A DNA stretch of 64,000 bases from UBA8828 sp964510855 (GTDB taxonomy: Bacteria; Verrucomicrobiota; Verrucomicrobiia; Opitutales; UBA953): assembly GCA_964510855.1 (NCBI GenBank), contig CAZEDB010000003.1:1-64000 (forward strand), given 5' to 3'. The position numbers and the translations under genes are program-made. The notes under the pieces are model-generated. The model did no database searches, was not told the DNA's origin, and worked only from the letters and a program-made list of their open reading frames with translations. Shown here in pieces: positions 14,954-24,731 of the stretch; position 1 is the first letter of the stretch; each line of letters starts with the position of its first letter.

Positions 14954-17212
14954 TTAAGCGCAATCCATCGCATCGACGTCGACTACGTCGATGACCGAGG
15001 CATCACGCAAGAGACGCTCGCGCAAAGGTATCATCTCACGCATGAACGGCGCGACCGCAGGTACCAAATACCAAACATGGAAACGGTGCATTTCTTGAAT
15101 ACGGGCGATGGGGCACTCGGTCGGGCCGCGTATCTCGGCCACGCCGGGCAAGGCTCGCTCAAGTTCCTTAACCCAGCCCTCGGCAATAAAGGCAACTTTC
15201 TCGGCATCACGACCACGAAAAACGTGGCGAATCAAATGGCGGGTAGGCGGATAGCCAAATTCTTTGCGGCGTAAAAGCTCGGCCGCAGAAAACCCTTCAA
15301 AGTCGCCGCGTTTCGCGAATTGCACCGGATCGGATGCGGGCTGAAAGGTTTGCACTACCACAGCGCCTTCGAGTCCGCCCCGCCCTGCCCGACCCGCCAC
15401 TTGGGTGAGCAACTGAAAGGTGCGCTCAGCCGCCCGGAAGTCAGGTAACTGCAGCGATAAATCTGCGTCTAAAATACCGACCAAGGTGACGCGCGGGAAA
15501 TCTAATCCCTTCGCAATCATTTGCGTACCCAAAAGTAAATCGAGTTTGCCGGCTCGAAAGTCGGAAAGGATTTCTCGGAACTGGTGGCGCTTCGACATGG
15601 TGTCGGCGTCAATCCGCGCCATACGGGCACGCGGGAAAAGTTGGGCAATCACTTCTTCGGCGCGCTGCGTACCAAACCCTTTCCAACGAATATCGGGCGA
15701 CTGACAGGAAGAGCAAACCGTGGGCGCAGGGGCACGGAAATCGCAGAGGTGGCACCGTACAGTGGTGTCGGTACGATGGAGCGTGAGGGGCACGCTGCAG
15801 TGCGGACACGGAGCTGCCACTCCACAGGCGGGGCAGACACAGGCCCGGGAGTGGCCGCGACGATTGAGAAAAAGAATGGCTTGCTCACGGCGTGCTAAGC
15901 GATCGCGAAGACCATCGACTAATTCTCGCGAAAGCACGGGAACGCCCTTAGCATGTAGCACCTCACGGCGCATATCGACAATGCGGAAGGCGGGCATGGG
16001 CCGGTCATCCACCCGCTTAGTTAAACGCTCCAATACGTAACGTTCGGTTTGCGCATTCGACCAAGTTTCAAGCGAGGGCGTGGCTGAACCTAAGACGCAT
16101 AAGGCTTGAGCGAGCTTAGCCCGCATGACGGCGACGTCGCGCCCGTGATAAAGCGGACTCTCGGACTGCTTAAAAGAAGGCTCGTGCTCTTCATCAACCA
16201 CCACAATCCGGAGATCCGGGAGGGGGGCAAAGACCGCGGAACGTGCCCCCACCACCACGCGGGCCTGACCGAGTGCCATGGCCATCCAAGCATCAAAACG
16301 TTCGCCCGCAGAAAGATGACTATGCCAAACCACAACTGGGATACCTAAATCAGCAAGGCGTGAACGTAAGCGGCCGACGGTTTGCGGTGTCAACGCAACT
16401 TCTGGAACTAAGTAAAGGGCTGAACCCCCTGCGAGAAGAGCCTGGCGAATAAGCGCGATGTAGACTTCGGTTTTTCCTGAACCCGTGACGCCATGCAATA
16501 AATGGGTGCGAAATTGACGGCTGGTTAAAGTGGCACCCATCGACGCAATTGCAGCTGACTGCTCAGGGTTAAGCGTGGGGCCAGCCGAGGGTACCGACTC
16601 TGCCTCCGCAAAAGGATCGTCGTAGGCGGTACGCAGAATAACTTTGGCTTCTTCGGCCACAAAACCCTTAGCGATTAAAGCATCGATGGCGGATTGTCCT
16701 GCCCCAATACCATCGGTGGCTTTGGTGCGCTCAACTGCGGCGGTTTGCCCAGCAAGAAAATCGAGTACGAGAGCTTGCTTAGGTGCGCGACGGCGCAGAA
16801 CCGTCCACTCCTCTGCCGTAGGCGGACGTACTAAAGTTAACATCCGACGTAGTACAGGTCGTACTCCCGTACGAACCGCTGTAGGCAAGACCGTTTCTAA
16901 GACGCGATTAAACGTCGCCCCATAATAGTCTGCCATCCACTCCGCCAGACGACAGACCTCGGGCGTCATCACAGGTTGTTCGTGAGCTAAAGCGGCAATC
17001 GGACGAAGCTTAGCGCCTTCAGGAGCATCAGCTGGGCAACGCCATACCACACCCAAACGCACCCGTGCTCCCAAAGGGACATGCACTAAATGGCCGACCT
17101 TGAGCACGCCCTGCAGCGCTTTAGGAACACTGTAAGTATAAGCGCGTGAACCTCCATCGAGAGGAACCACTTCCGCCGCACCCTCCGGCACCTCTCCAAA
17201 TAAATCAGGCAC
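14954..17212 (-). CDS. priA: Primosomal replication restart helicase PriA
   Basis: Rebuilds stalled replication forks by 3'-to-5' unwinding and DnaB loading. A 752-residue superfamily 2 helicase with 3'BD domain, Walker A GVTGSGKTE (241-249), DEEH Walker B (~residue 347), a PriA zinc region with the full set of CxxC pairs (CPACG, CPHC, CHLC, CSSC), GTQMIAKGLDFP, and QVAGRAGRG (motif VI). In contrast to several other zinc proteins in this window, its cysteines are intact. The start is GTG; the protein begins PDLFGEVPEG. Confidence 0.96.
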   Translation of the reverse strand: MPDLFGEVPEGAAEVVPLDGGSRAYTYSVPKALQGVLKVGHLVHVPLGARVRLGVVWRCPADAPEGAKLRPIAALAHEQPVMTPEVCRLAEWMADYYGATFNRVLETVLPTAVRTGVRPVLRRMLTLVRPPTAEEWTVLRRRAPKQALVLDFLAGQTAAVERTKATDGIGAGQSAIDALIAKGFVAEEAKVILRTAYDDPFAEAESVPSAGPTLNPEQSAAIASMGATLTSRQFRTHLLHGVTGSGKTEVYIALIRQALLAGGSALYLVPEVALTPQTVGRLRSRLADLGIPVVVWHSHLSAGERFDAWMAMALGQARVVVGARSAVFAPLPDLRIVVVDEEHEPSFKQSESPLYHGRDVAVMRAKLAQALCVLGSATPSLETWSNAQTERYVLERLTKRVDDRPMPAFRIVDMRREVLHAKGVPVLSRELVDGLRDRLARREQAILFLNRRGHSRACVCPACGVAAPCPHCSVPLTLHRTDTTVRCHLCDFRAPAPTVCSSCQSPDIRWKGFGTQRAEEVIAQLFPRARMARIDADTMSKRHQFREILSDFRAGKLDLLLGTQMIAKGLDFPRVTLVGILDADLSLQLPDFRAAERTFQLLTQVAGRAGRGGLEGAVVVQTFQPASDPVQFAKRGDFEGFSAAELLRRKEFGYPPTRHLIRHVFRGRDAEKVAFIAEGWVKELERALPGVAEIRGPTECPIARIQEMHRFHVWYLVPAVAPFMREMIPLRERLLRDASVIDVVDVDAMDCA

Positions 17213-17257
17213 AGTTAAGATTCAGTCAATCAGGCTAAAGATACAAGCCCCTCAAGT

Positions 17258-17935
17258 CTACTCACGCGAATGAGCGGCAATTCGTACGCACATTAAGGCC
17301 CAGCAAGTGCCAATCGCGTTGGCCACGGGAAGCTGAAGTTCAACCGGTAGACTATAAAAAATGGCGGTGCCAGGCCCCCACACTACCCAATTAGGCAAGA
17401 GATTGGGCACCACAATCCGACGGTACCAACCGGGGCGAAGCGCGGTACGGAAGGCCTTGAAATCCCAACCTAAATCTTTCCAAAGGTGAGAAATCGCATT
17501 ACCCGGAGCACCAATTAAGATGGTGAAGCCAAACATATCGCAGGCCATTTTAGCAAAAACCACCCCCGGCGTGGGTACCGAACCAAAAATCAAGGCTAGG
17601 CCTTCATAAAACGCACTCACCACCACGCCCATGAAACCCCACCAGACCATGCTGTGGATTAAATCACGAATAGGGTGGGCGGGACGTAAGCTCGGGAGGA
17701 ACATCCGCAGCAACCAAGGCAAGAAGCCCGAGGTAAGCGCGGTCAGCCACGCCGCAAAAAAATAACCCCCAGCGATACGAAATTCTCCAACTTGATTAAG
17801 CAGACCCGTCACGACCGGCACATGATAATACGAAACCACGAGTGCGAGGGCAGCGAGTAAGACAATCGACGCGGGGGCAGCGACTTCCACCGCGGCACGA
17901 CGGCCTGCAACCCACGGAGAATTTTCCGGCGTCAT
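17258..17935 (-). CDS. Integral membrane protein, possibly Mpv17/PMP22-like
   Basis: A 225-residue protein with about four to five hydrophobic segments. The C-terminal part (VVPNLLPNWVVWGP ... YSLPVELQLPVANAIG) resembles the Mpv17/PMP22 signature region of W-x-P-x-Q-x2-N patterns, but the match is loose. Its ATG overlaps the gatB stop by four bases, so it is the last gene of the pheST-gatCAB run, although no translational role is evident. Confidence 0.7.
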   Translation of the reverse strand: MTPENSPWVAGRRAAVEVAAPASIVLLAALALVVSYYHVPVVTGLLNQVGEFRIAGGYFFAAWLTALTSGFLPWLLRMFLPSLRPAHPIRDLIHSMVWWGFMGVVVSAFYEGLALIFGSVPTPGVVFAKMACDMFGFTILIGAPGNAISHLWKDLGWDFKAFRTALRPGWYRRIVVPNLLPNWVVWGPGTAIFYSLPVELQLPVANAIGTCWALMCVRIAAHSRE

Positions 17936-19413
17936 GAGAGTAAACGCCTCAAGACTTGGTCGACTACCGCAGGGTTCGCTTTTCCCTTCATACGCTTCAT
18001 GATCGGGCCCTTAACCGCATTGATAGCCTTTTCATTCCCAGCACGATACTCGGCCAGCGAGGTCGCGAAGCTCGGATCGGCTAAAACTTCCGCCACCACC
18101 GCTTCAATTTCTGCCACATCGTTAGTCTGGCCTAAGCCCTTAGCGGCGACGATGGTCGCTGGGTCACCGCCGTCACGTACGATGTCGGCTAAAACTTCAC
18201 GAGCCTGTTGCTTGGAAAGGGTGCCCGCATCGGTCAACTTAACCAAGGCAGCCAGCGCCTCGGGCTGAACCTTAGAGTCTACCGCACGCAGCGTCGCTTC
18301 ACCCGCTGGGGTAGCTGCGAGTAAGAGGCCCGCTAAATCATTAACTAAGAGATTCGCCACGCCTACAGGGTTTTGCGGATGAGCAGTCAAGGCCCGCTCA
18401 AACCAAACTGAGGTAGCAAGGTCGGCGACTAAGACACTCGCCGCGGTATAAGGTAGACCCAATTCTAAGTAACGACGCTGACGGTCAAAGGGTCGCTCAG
18501 GCAAGGTTGCCCTTAGACGCTCAACGCGGGACGCATCAATATGGACCGCAGGGATATCGGGGTCAGGGAAATAGCGATAATCTTGGGCGTCTTCTTTATC
18601 TCGTAAGACATAACCACGGCCGGTTTGAGCATTAAAGCCCCGGGTTTCTTGGACAATACTGCGTCCAGCCGAAAGCTCACGAGCTTGACGAATAATTTCA
18701 GCCTCAATCGCAGCCCGTACGCCCGAGATAGAGTTGAGATTTTTAGTTTCGGTACGAGTCCCTAAAGGGGCACCTGGGCGTCGCAGCGAAACGTTCGCAT
18801 CACAACGCAACTGACCCTTCTCCATGTCGGCATCAGAAATACCAGCCTGCGTGATGAGGGCGAGTAACGACCGAAGAAAAGCTTCGGCCTCGAGCGCAGA
18901 ACGTATGTCAGGCTCAGTAACAATTTCGAGCAAGGGAACCCCGGCCCGATTGTAATCGACCAAGGAACCGCCTGCTTGGTGGGTTAGTTTACCGACATCT
19001 TCTTCGAGGTGGGCGTGGTGAAGACGGACGGTACGATGCGGACCCATCACATTACGCGAAGGACCAGGTAACTCGATTTCAACTTTACCGCCCACCACTA
19101 CGGGTCGGGCCTGTTGGGTGAGTTGATAATTCTTGGGATTATCTGGGTAGAAATAATTCTTTCGGTCCCACGCACACACCGAGGGAATCGTAGCATCCAC
19201 GGCCAGACCGAGGCGAATAGCTTGCTCGACCGCCGCTAAGTTAACCACGGGAAGGGAACCGGGTAAACCGAGCGAAACCGCATCGATTTGGGTATTAGGC
19301 TCGGCGCCAAAACTCCAAGGGGCCGCACTAAAAACTTTGGATTCGGTGCGAAGTTGCACGTGCACTTCGAGTCCAATTACCACTTCCCAACCTTCGTAGA
19401 GAAGATCGCTCAT
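17932..19413 (-). CDS. gatB: Aspartyl/glutamyl-tRNA amidotransferase subunit B
   Basis: Kinase/transamidase subunit that converts Glu-tRNA(Gln) and/or Asp-tRNA(Asn) to the correct aminoacyl-tRNA. 493 residues (family ~480): WEVVIGLEVHVQL start, RKNYFYPDNPKNYQ, YNRAGVPLLEIVTEPD, and DYRYFPDPDIP are all family landmarks; the C-terminal YqeY/tail domain (~350-493) binds tRNA and ends KANPAVVDQVLRRLL. The start overlaps the gatA stop (ATGA). No glnS or asnS is visible here. Confidence 0.97.
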   Translation of the reverse strand: MSDLLYEGWEVVIGLEVHVQLRTESKVFSAAPWSFGAEPNTQIDAVSLGLPGSLPVVNLAAVEQAIRLGLAVDATIPSVCAWDRKNYFYPDNPKNYQLTQQARPVVVGGKVEIELPGPSRNVMGPHRTVRLHHAHLEEDVGKLTHQAGGSLVDYNRAGVPLLEIVTEPDIRSALEAEAFLRSLLALITQAGISDADMEKGQLRCDANVSLRRPGAPLGTRTETKNLNSISGVRAAIEAEIIRQARELSAGRSIVQETRGFNAQTGRGYVLRDKEDAQDYRYFPDPDIPAVHIDASRVERLRATLPERPFDRQRRYLELGLPYTAASVLVADLATSVWFERALTAHPQNPVGVANLLVNDLAGLLLAATPAGEATLRAVDSKVQPEALAALVKLTDAGTLSKQQAREVLADIVRDGGDPATIVAAKGLGQTNDVAEIEAVVAEVLADPSFATSLAEYRAGNEKAINAVKGPIMKRMKGKANPAVVDQVLRRLLS

Positions 19414-20861
19414 GGTTGAGCAACTTGGTGGGCCAAGTCATGGGCGGCTTCAAAGTGAGCCGCAATTTGGAATAAAGTTTCTTCGGCCTGGGGCGCACCG
19501 ACTAAGTGGAGCCCTACGGGAAGACCTTGGTCACGTCCAATGGGGAACGAAAGCGCGGGCAGACCTGCCAAGTTAGCGGGGATAGTAAACAAATCCTCGA
19601 GATACATTTGCAGAGGATCGGAAGTTTTTTCACCTAAGCGGAAAGCGGCAGTAGGCACGGTAGGCGTAACCAAAGCGTCGACTTGAGCCAGCGCCGCCAA
19701 GTGGGCTTCGCGAATCAGGGCACGGGCCCGTAGCGCCTTCGCGTAGTAGGCATCGGCAAAGCCCGCACTGAGTACAAAGGTGCCGAGTAAAATACGGCGT
19801 TTCACTTCAGCACCAAAGCCCTCCGCGCGTGAACGCGCCATTAAATCCTCCAGTTGAGTCGCTCCCGATGCACGATGACCGTAGCGCACGCCGTCGTAGC
19901 GTGCGAGATTGGAAGAGGCTTCCGCGGTGGCTAAGACATAGTAAGCAGGCACGGCCAATTCGCTGTGCGGCAGCTCGATGTCCATCAGCTCATAACCTTC
20001 GGATTTATAAAATGCTAGGGCGGCATCAAACGCCGCTCGTACGCCAGGAGCGACGCCGGCAATTAAACTCCGAGGGACACCTAGACGCGGCCGGCGTTGG
20101 GCGGGTAGCGATTGAGGTGCACGCGCCGCTGCAGGCAGACAAGTCATGTCGCGCGCATCGGGTCCGGCGAGGGCGTTCAGTAAGAGGCGACAGTCTTCAA
20201 CCGAGCGTGCCATAGGCCCGACTTGGTCGAGCGAAGAAGCAAAGGCGACTAAGCCAAAACGTGAGACTAAACCGTAGGTGGGTTTGAGTCCGACCAAACC
20301 ACAGTGCGAAGCGGGTTGACGGATGGAGCCACCCGTATCGGAACCTAGGGCGAGCGGTGCTAGGCCAGCCGCTAGACACGCGGCACTACCGCCTGAGGAG
20401 CCCCCAGGTGTACGTTCACGGTCCCAGGGATTACGCGCCAGACCTGTAGCCGAGGTCTCGGTCGACGAACCCATGGCAAACTCATCCATGTTTAAGCGCC
20501 CATGTAAAACCGCCCCTGCTGCACGTAAGCGTTCCGCGACCGTGCTATCATAAGGCGCAATAAAACCAGCGAGCATCCGACTTGAACAGGTCAGGGGCTG
20601 ATCTTTGACCGCAAGGTTGTCTTTGATACCCACGGGTAAGCCATCGAGCGGGCCTAAGGATTGACCGGCACGACGGCGGGCATCGGAGGCGTCGGCTTGA
20701 CGCAGGGTCTCATCCGCAGCGAGCGAATTGAAGGCACCGAGTTCACGCTGTGCCTCCGCACGCGCCAAAAGCGCTTCGGCTAATCGTCGCGCAGTTAACG
20801 AGCCTTCGGCAAGCTGACGGGCAAGTGCGGCAGCGCCCAGCGTATGTAGAACATCAGCCAC
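19410..20861 (-). CDS. gatA: Aspartyl/glutamyl-tRNA amidotransferase subunit A
   Basis: Glutaminase subunit of GatCAB; releases ammonia for transfer to the tRNA-bound acid. 483-residue amidase-signature enzyme with the Lys-cisSer-Ser triad: Lys80 (GIKDN), Ser155 (GGSSGGS) and Ser179 (DTGGSIRQP), one residue offset from the S. aureus enzyme. The start is GTG, six bases after the gatC stop. Gene order gatC-gatA-gatB is the common one. Confidence 0.97.
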   Translation of the reverse strand: MADVLHTLGAAALARQLAEGSLTARRLAEALLARAEAQRELGAFNSLAADETLRQADASDARRRAGQSLGPLDGLPVGIKDNLAVKDQPLTCSSRMLAGFIAPYDSTVAERLRAAGAVLHGRLNMDEFAMGSSTETSATGLARNPWDRERTPGGSSGGSAACLAAGLAPLALGSDTGGSIRQPASHCGLVGLKPTYGLVSRFGLVAFASSLDQVGPMARSVEDCRLLLNALAGPDARDMTCLPAAARAPQSLPAQRRPRLGVPRSLIAGVAPGVRAAFDAALAFYKSEGYELMDIELPHSELAVPAYYVLATAEASSNLARYDGVRYGHRASGATQLEDLMARSRAEGFGAEVKRRILLGTFVLSAGFADAYYAKALRARALIREAHLAALAQVDALVTPTVPTAAFRLGEKTSDPLQMYLEDLFTIPANLAGLPALSFPIGRDQGLPVGLHLVGAPQAEETLFQIAAHFEAAHDLAHQVAQP

Positions 20862-20867
20862 GGCGAC

Positions 20868-21155
20868 TTAAGAGGCGTCATCGACTACGCGCGGTACAAG
20901 AACTTGTCCCTCACGTTGCGCCGGAGCGTTACGCAACAAAGCTTCGGGCGGCAGGGTTGGCCCAGGTTGATCCCCACGCAAGGCAGCATCAGCTACTTCA
21001 TGGGCTTCAGCTGGAGTGCCACTGGGCAATGCAGCGAGCGCGGCAAAGTGGGTTAGGATTTGAGTGAGCTGGGTAGCGGTACGTGCTTCTTCTTCCGCCG
21101 AAAGTTGCAGACGAGCCAGACGGGCGACGTGACGAATATCAAAGCCGGGCTCCAT
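20868..21155 (-). CDS. gatC: Aspartyl/glutamyl-tRNA amidotransferase subunit C
   Basis: Small 95-residue subunit that wraps around and stabilises GatA. DIRHVARLARLQLSAEE near the start is the family signature; the tail carries the PL--ALLRNAP segment. The ATG at 21155 is chosen since it gives the normal length and starts four bases after the pheT stop; a longer frame would overlap pheT. Confidence 0.93.
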   Translation of the reverse strand: MEPGFDIRHVARLARLQLSAEEEARTATQLTQILTHFAALAALPSGTPAEAHEVADAALRGDQPGPTLPPEALLRNAPAQREGQVLVPRVVDDAS

Positions 21156-21159
21156 AGAA

Positions 21160-23589
21160 TTAGCGGCGAACCGTCCACCCCGCCTTACCTGCAGCTGAAG
21201 CAAGTTGCTCCATCGCGGCAGAGACTTCGGTATCGACTAAAGTACGCTGATGATGGCGCAGGGTGATTTCAAAGGCGAGCGAGCGCTGACCTTCCGGCAA
21301 GCCGGCCCCACTAAAGACATCGAAACAAGTCACCGCTTCTACCGCGATATCTTTGCCCACGGCTTTGGCAGCGGCTTGACGGAGACGCTCGGCAACTTCA
21401 CCTGCAGGGGTTGCGGTAGGCACGAGTAAAGCGAGGTCGCGCGTGACGGGCGGGAAACTTGAGAAAGCTTCGAAGCGGGCAACTTTGCGGGGAACCAGGG
21501 AAGCGCGCGGGAGTAAAAGTTCTCCCGCTACCACCGAGCCACTTAAATCCTGACTCCGTGTCCAACGCAAATCGAGTAAGCCGCAAACGCCCTCAGCAGC
21601 ACGACCGCGATCACTCAAGCGGGCAGCATGTCCGTTCTGCCAGAGCCCACCTTCAGCGCTCGACCAAGTGAGGCGGCTGGCGGTGATACCCGCTAAGGCT
21701 GCCGCATCGGCCAAGAGACGCTTGGCAGAGAAAAGATCGGGGGCGGGGCGATTAAGCCATGAACGACGCGCCGGCTCGGTCAGAGCTACCCAAGCTATCG
21801 CTAGATACTCAGTGACTTGGCCGTCGGCGGCAGGACGGAACACCGTGCCGATTTCAAACAGGCGAGCCGGTTCAGCATGCACCGAAACATTGAGACGCAA
21901 GGCAGCAACTAAACCGGGCAGAAGGGAGGGACGTAAATGCGTTTGATCCGTGGTCAGAGGATTCTCCAACGCCAAAGACGTCGTTGCCGTAGCCCCCAAT
22001 ACACGGGTGACTTCTGGAGCGGCGCATAAACTGTAATGATAGCATTCGCTATAACCCGCACCGGCGAAACGAAGACCTGCTTCGTGCACCAGTGTAGCTG
22101 CGGGCGCCTCAGGCTCATCAGGTAACGTCGCCACCGGCCGACCTACGGGCACGTGGGCTGTACCTTGAATGCGAATATACTCTTCGACTAAATCAATCGG
22201 GCGCTCCACATCGGAACGGAAACTCGGCACCACCACATCCAGACCGGCTGCGACCACGGTTACAGAAAAACCAATACGCCGTAAGACACCTGCAACTAAA
22301 TCATCAGGGGCTGGAGCGCCCAACTTAGCTGCAACGAAACCTGCGGGCAGACGAATAGCACGGTCGCCGCGAGGCAATTTACCCACACCAATGGCAGGAC
22401 CAGCGGGACGGGCACTGGCAAATTCGGCTAAAAGATCGGCAGCTAGACGCGCCGCCAACTCCACGCCTGCGGGATCCGGATCACGCGCAAAGCGATGGGA
22501 CGAGTCGGTAGCTAAACCCAATCGTCGGGCTGCCCCGCGAACCGCGCTGGGGACAAAGCAGGCGGACTCTAATAAAATGTCGGTGGTCGCAGCGGTAACG
22601 CCACTATCAACCCCACCCATCACACCCGCAATCACCAGCGGGCGCTGAGCATCAGCAATGACACAAATACTAGGATCGAGCTTAACCGTACGACCTTCGA
22701 GTAAGGTTAAGGTTTCGCCTGCGCGTGCTGCACGCACCTCGATACCACCAGAAACTTTTGCCGCATCAAAAGCATGCAAGGGCTGACCGGTCTGCAACAT
22801 CACCCAGTTGGTAATATCGACGACATTGTTAATGGAACGGAAACCGGCGGCTTCGAGATCGCGGCGCAAACTTTCGGGCGAAGGACCGACCTTAACACCC
22901 CGGAAGGTACGCAAGGTATACCAAGGGCAGGTAGCCGAGGTAACGCGCACAAAACCAACGCCATCGGCCGCGGTAGGCGCAGGGGCAAGACCAACCGAGG
23001 CACGCAACTCCAACGGCTTGAGCGGGCGGCCTAAAGCGGCAGCGAGTTCGCGGGCGACGCCTCGCAGCCCAAGGCAATCGCCACGATTCGCAGTCACGGC
23101 AATTTCCAAGACGGTATCGGGAGGAGGGAAAAGAGTATGTACCGCCACGCCCAAGGCAGGCTGGCGCTCGGTGAGAATCAGCAGGCCGTACTCGCCCGGA
23201 GGTAAACCCAGTTCATCGGCAGCGCAGAGCATCCCATGCGAGTCAACCTCGCGAAGGCGCCCGACTTTAATTTCAACATTACCGGGTAAAATCGCACCAG
23301 GTAAGGCCACGGGGACGCGGTCACCGACTTGGAAATTTTTAGCTCCGCAAACAATTTGGCGGAGCGAGCCCTCGCCAACATCAACTTGGCAAACGCTCAG
23401 TCGATCCGCCTTGGGATGTTTTTCGAAACTCTTGATTTCTCCGACTACGACATGCGGTAGCGGGCTGAGACCAAAGCGGGTGATCGATTCAACTTCCAAA
23501 CCCAGCATGGGAAGAATCTCCGCGAGCTGCTCAGGCGTGGTTCCACTTAAATCAAGGTGGCGTTGCAGCGACTGGAAAGAAACGCGCAT
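21160..23589 (-). CDS. pheT: Phenylalanyl-tRNA synthetase beta subunit
   Basis: 809 residues (family ~800). N-terminal B1 region MRVSFQSLQRHLDL, an EMAP/tRNA-binding-like domain (~40-150; HPKADRLSVCQVDVGEG), B3/B4 editing domain with the FDAAKVSGG stretch, B5, a catalytic-like core, and the C-terminal anticodon-binding ferredoxin-fold domain (SFPPVTRDLALLV ... LAFEITLRHHQRTL). ATG at 23589 chosen: the longer frame's first 35 residues are unrelated to the family and run into pheS. It begins four bases after the pheS stop. Confidence 0.97.
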   Translation of the reverse strand: MRVSFQSLQRHLDLSGTTPEQLAEILPMLGLEVESITRFGLSPLPHVVVGEIKSFEKHPKADRLSVCQVDVGEGSLRQIVCGAKNFQVGDRVPVALPGAILPGNVEIKVGRLREVDSHGMLCAADELGLPPGEYGLLILTERQPALGVAVHTLFPPPDTVLEIAVTANRGDCLGLRGVARELAAALGRPLKPLELRASVGLAPAPTAADGVGFVRVTSATCPWYTLRTFRGVKVGPSPESLRRDLEAAGFRSINNVVDITNWVMLQTGQPLHAFDAAKVSGGIEVRAARAGETLTLLEGRTVKLDPSICVIADAQRPLVIAGVMGGVDSGVTAATTDILLESACFVPSAVRGAARRLGLATDSSHRFARDPDPAGVELAARLAADLLAEFASARPAGPAIGVGKLPRGDRAIRLPAGFVAAKLGAPAPDDLVAGVLRRIGFSVTVVAAGLDVVVPSFRSDVERPIDLVEEYIRIQGTAHVPVGRPVATLPDEPEAPAATLVHEAGLRFAGAGYSECYHYSLCAAPEVTRVLGATATTSLALENPLTTDQTHLRPSLLPGLVAALRLNVSVHAEPARLFEIGTVFRPAADGQVTEYLAIAWVALTEPARRSWLNRPAPDLFSAKRLLADAAALAGITASRLTWSSAEGGLWQNGHAARLSDRGRAAEGVCGLLDLRWTRSQDLSGSVVAGELLLPRASLVPRKVARFEAFSSFPPVTRDLALLVPTATPAGEVAERLRQAAAKAVGKDIAVEAVTCFDVFSGAGLPEGQRSLAFEITLRHHQRTLVDTEVSAAMEQLASAAGKAGWTVRR

Positions 23590-23593
23590 GGGG

Positions 23594-24634
23594 TTAGGCG
23601 AGTTGCCGCAGGAAGCGGAGGTCGTTGCTGTAGAAATGACGAATGTCGTCGATGCCATGAACCAACATGGCGATGCGCTCAAGTCCGAGCCCAAAAGCTA
23701 AGCCTGACCATTCCTCGGGATTCAGGTCGCACGCAGTCAAGACCTTGGGGTCAACTAAACCACAGCCAAGAATTTCCAGCCAGCGATCGGAGAGTCTTCC
23801 CAGATGAGGCGAGCGGATATCCATTTCAAAACTCGGCTCAGTGAAAGGGAAGAACGAGGGGCGTAGGCGCGTCTCAACCCCTGGACCAAAGGTTTCTTTG
23901 ACGAAGAAATCGAGCACGCCACGTAGATCAGCCAAGGTCACCGAGCGATCAATCCAAAGGCCTTCCACTTGGTGGAAATTGGCAGAGTGGGTAGCGTCGA
24001 CAGCATCGCGACGGAAGCAGCGACCTGGAGCCACGATGCGCAGCGGGGGTTTACGTCCAAGCAGCGTGCGAATCTGCACACTCGAGGTATGGGTACGTAA
24101 AAGCAGAGCTTCGTCGCCACGACGTTGGGCATCGGCGGAACGAAAAGCGGACGGGAGATAAAAAGTATCCTGCATATCCCGTGCGGGGTGATCGGCTGGG
24201 GTATTAAGGGCATCAAAACAATACCACTCGGTTTCAATCTCAGGACCTTCCGCGACCACAAAGCCGAGTTTACGAAAGGTAGCTAAGACGCGCTCACGTG
24301 TGCGCGTCAGCGGGTGCAAGACGCCCGCAGGAGTATCGGGGCTACTCAACGTCGGATCGAGGGCAGGCCCAAGGGCCGCGGCTAATTCTTTTTCTTCAAC
24401 CCGTGCGAGAAGACCCGCTAAAAGTTCTTCGGCGCGAACCTTAGCCGCATTGAGTAATTTACCCGCAGCTGGGCGCTCCTCTTTGCTCAGCGAGCCCATG
24501 GCTTTCATCACCGCGGTCAACGAACCATTGGGGCCGACTAAACGAGCCTTGAGGGCTTCGAGTTCCGCACGGGTGTGCACGCCGGCAGCAGCCTGTTCAG
24601 CCTCGGCAAGGGCGCGATCTAACGTGGCTTGCAT
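23594..24634 (-). CDS. pheS: Phenylalanyl-tRNA synthetase alpha subunit
   Basis: 346 residues (family ~330-350). N-terminal coiled-coil (1-~85), then the class II core: motif 1 at HPLTRTRERVLATFRKLGF, motif 2 region FRRDAVDATHSANFHQVEGLWID, and motif 3 GLAFGLGLERIAMLVHGIDDIRHFY. Forms a heterotetramer with PheT. ATG start. Upstream, a strong hairpin at 24687-24710 separates it from rplT and could modulate read-through. Confidence 0.97.
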   Translation of the reverse strand: MQATLDRALAEAEQAAAGVHTRAELEALKARLVGPNGSLTAVMKAMGSLSKEERPAAGKLLNAAKVRAEELLAGLLARVEEKELAAALGPALDPTLSSPDTPAGVLHPLTRTRERVLATFRKLGFVVAEGPEIETEWYCFDALNTPADHPARDMQDTFYLPSAFRSADAQRRGDEALLLRTHTSSVQIRTLLGRKPPLRIVAPGRCFRRDAVDATHSANFHQVEGLWIDRSVTLADLRGVLDFFVKETFGPGVETRLRPSFFPFTEPSFEMDIRSPHLGRLSDRWLEILGCGLVDPKVLTACDLNPEEWSGLAFGLGLERIAMLVHGIDDIRHFYSNDLRFLRQLA

Positions 24635-24686
24635 GGGCTTATCAATGCGGGAGCGGAGGCGGGCGGCAAGCGCAAGCCTTCAGCAG

Positions 24687-24710
24687 ACGACCCCGGAGGT
24701 CCGGGGTCGT
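24687..24710 (-). terminator. Strong hairpin between rplT and pheS
   Basis: Perfect 10-bp stem ACGACCCCGG/CCGGGGTCGT with a 4-base loop. There is no T-run on the minus-strand side, so it is not a standard terminator; partial terminator, attenuator or processing site are all possible. Confidence 0.5.
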
Positions 24711-24731
24711 GCGTTGCCGGCTAAGGTCGCC

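Noticed and set aside
23590..23694. Longer start for pheT
   Set aside because: Extra 35 residues are unlike pheT and run into pheS; the ATG at 23589 opens the conserved MRVSFQSL motif.
22808..23701. Long plus-strand frame (297 codons) over pheT
   Set aside because: Shadow of a strong minus-strand gene; low-complexity Arg/Ser/Thr-rich translation and no start signals.
24635..24731. T-box or Phe attenuator in front of pheST
   Set aside because: No T-box sequence or leader peptide with Phe codons; only a plain hairpin without a U-tract.
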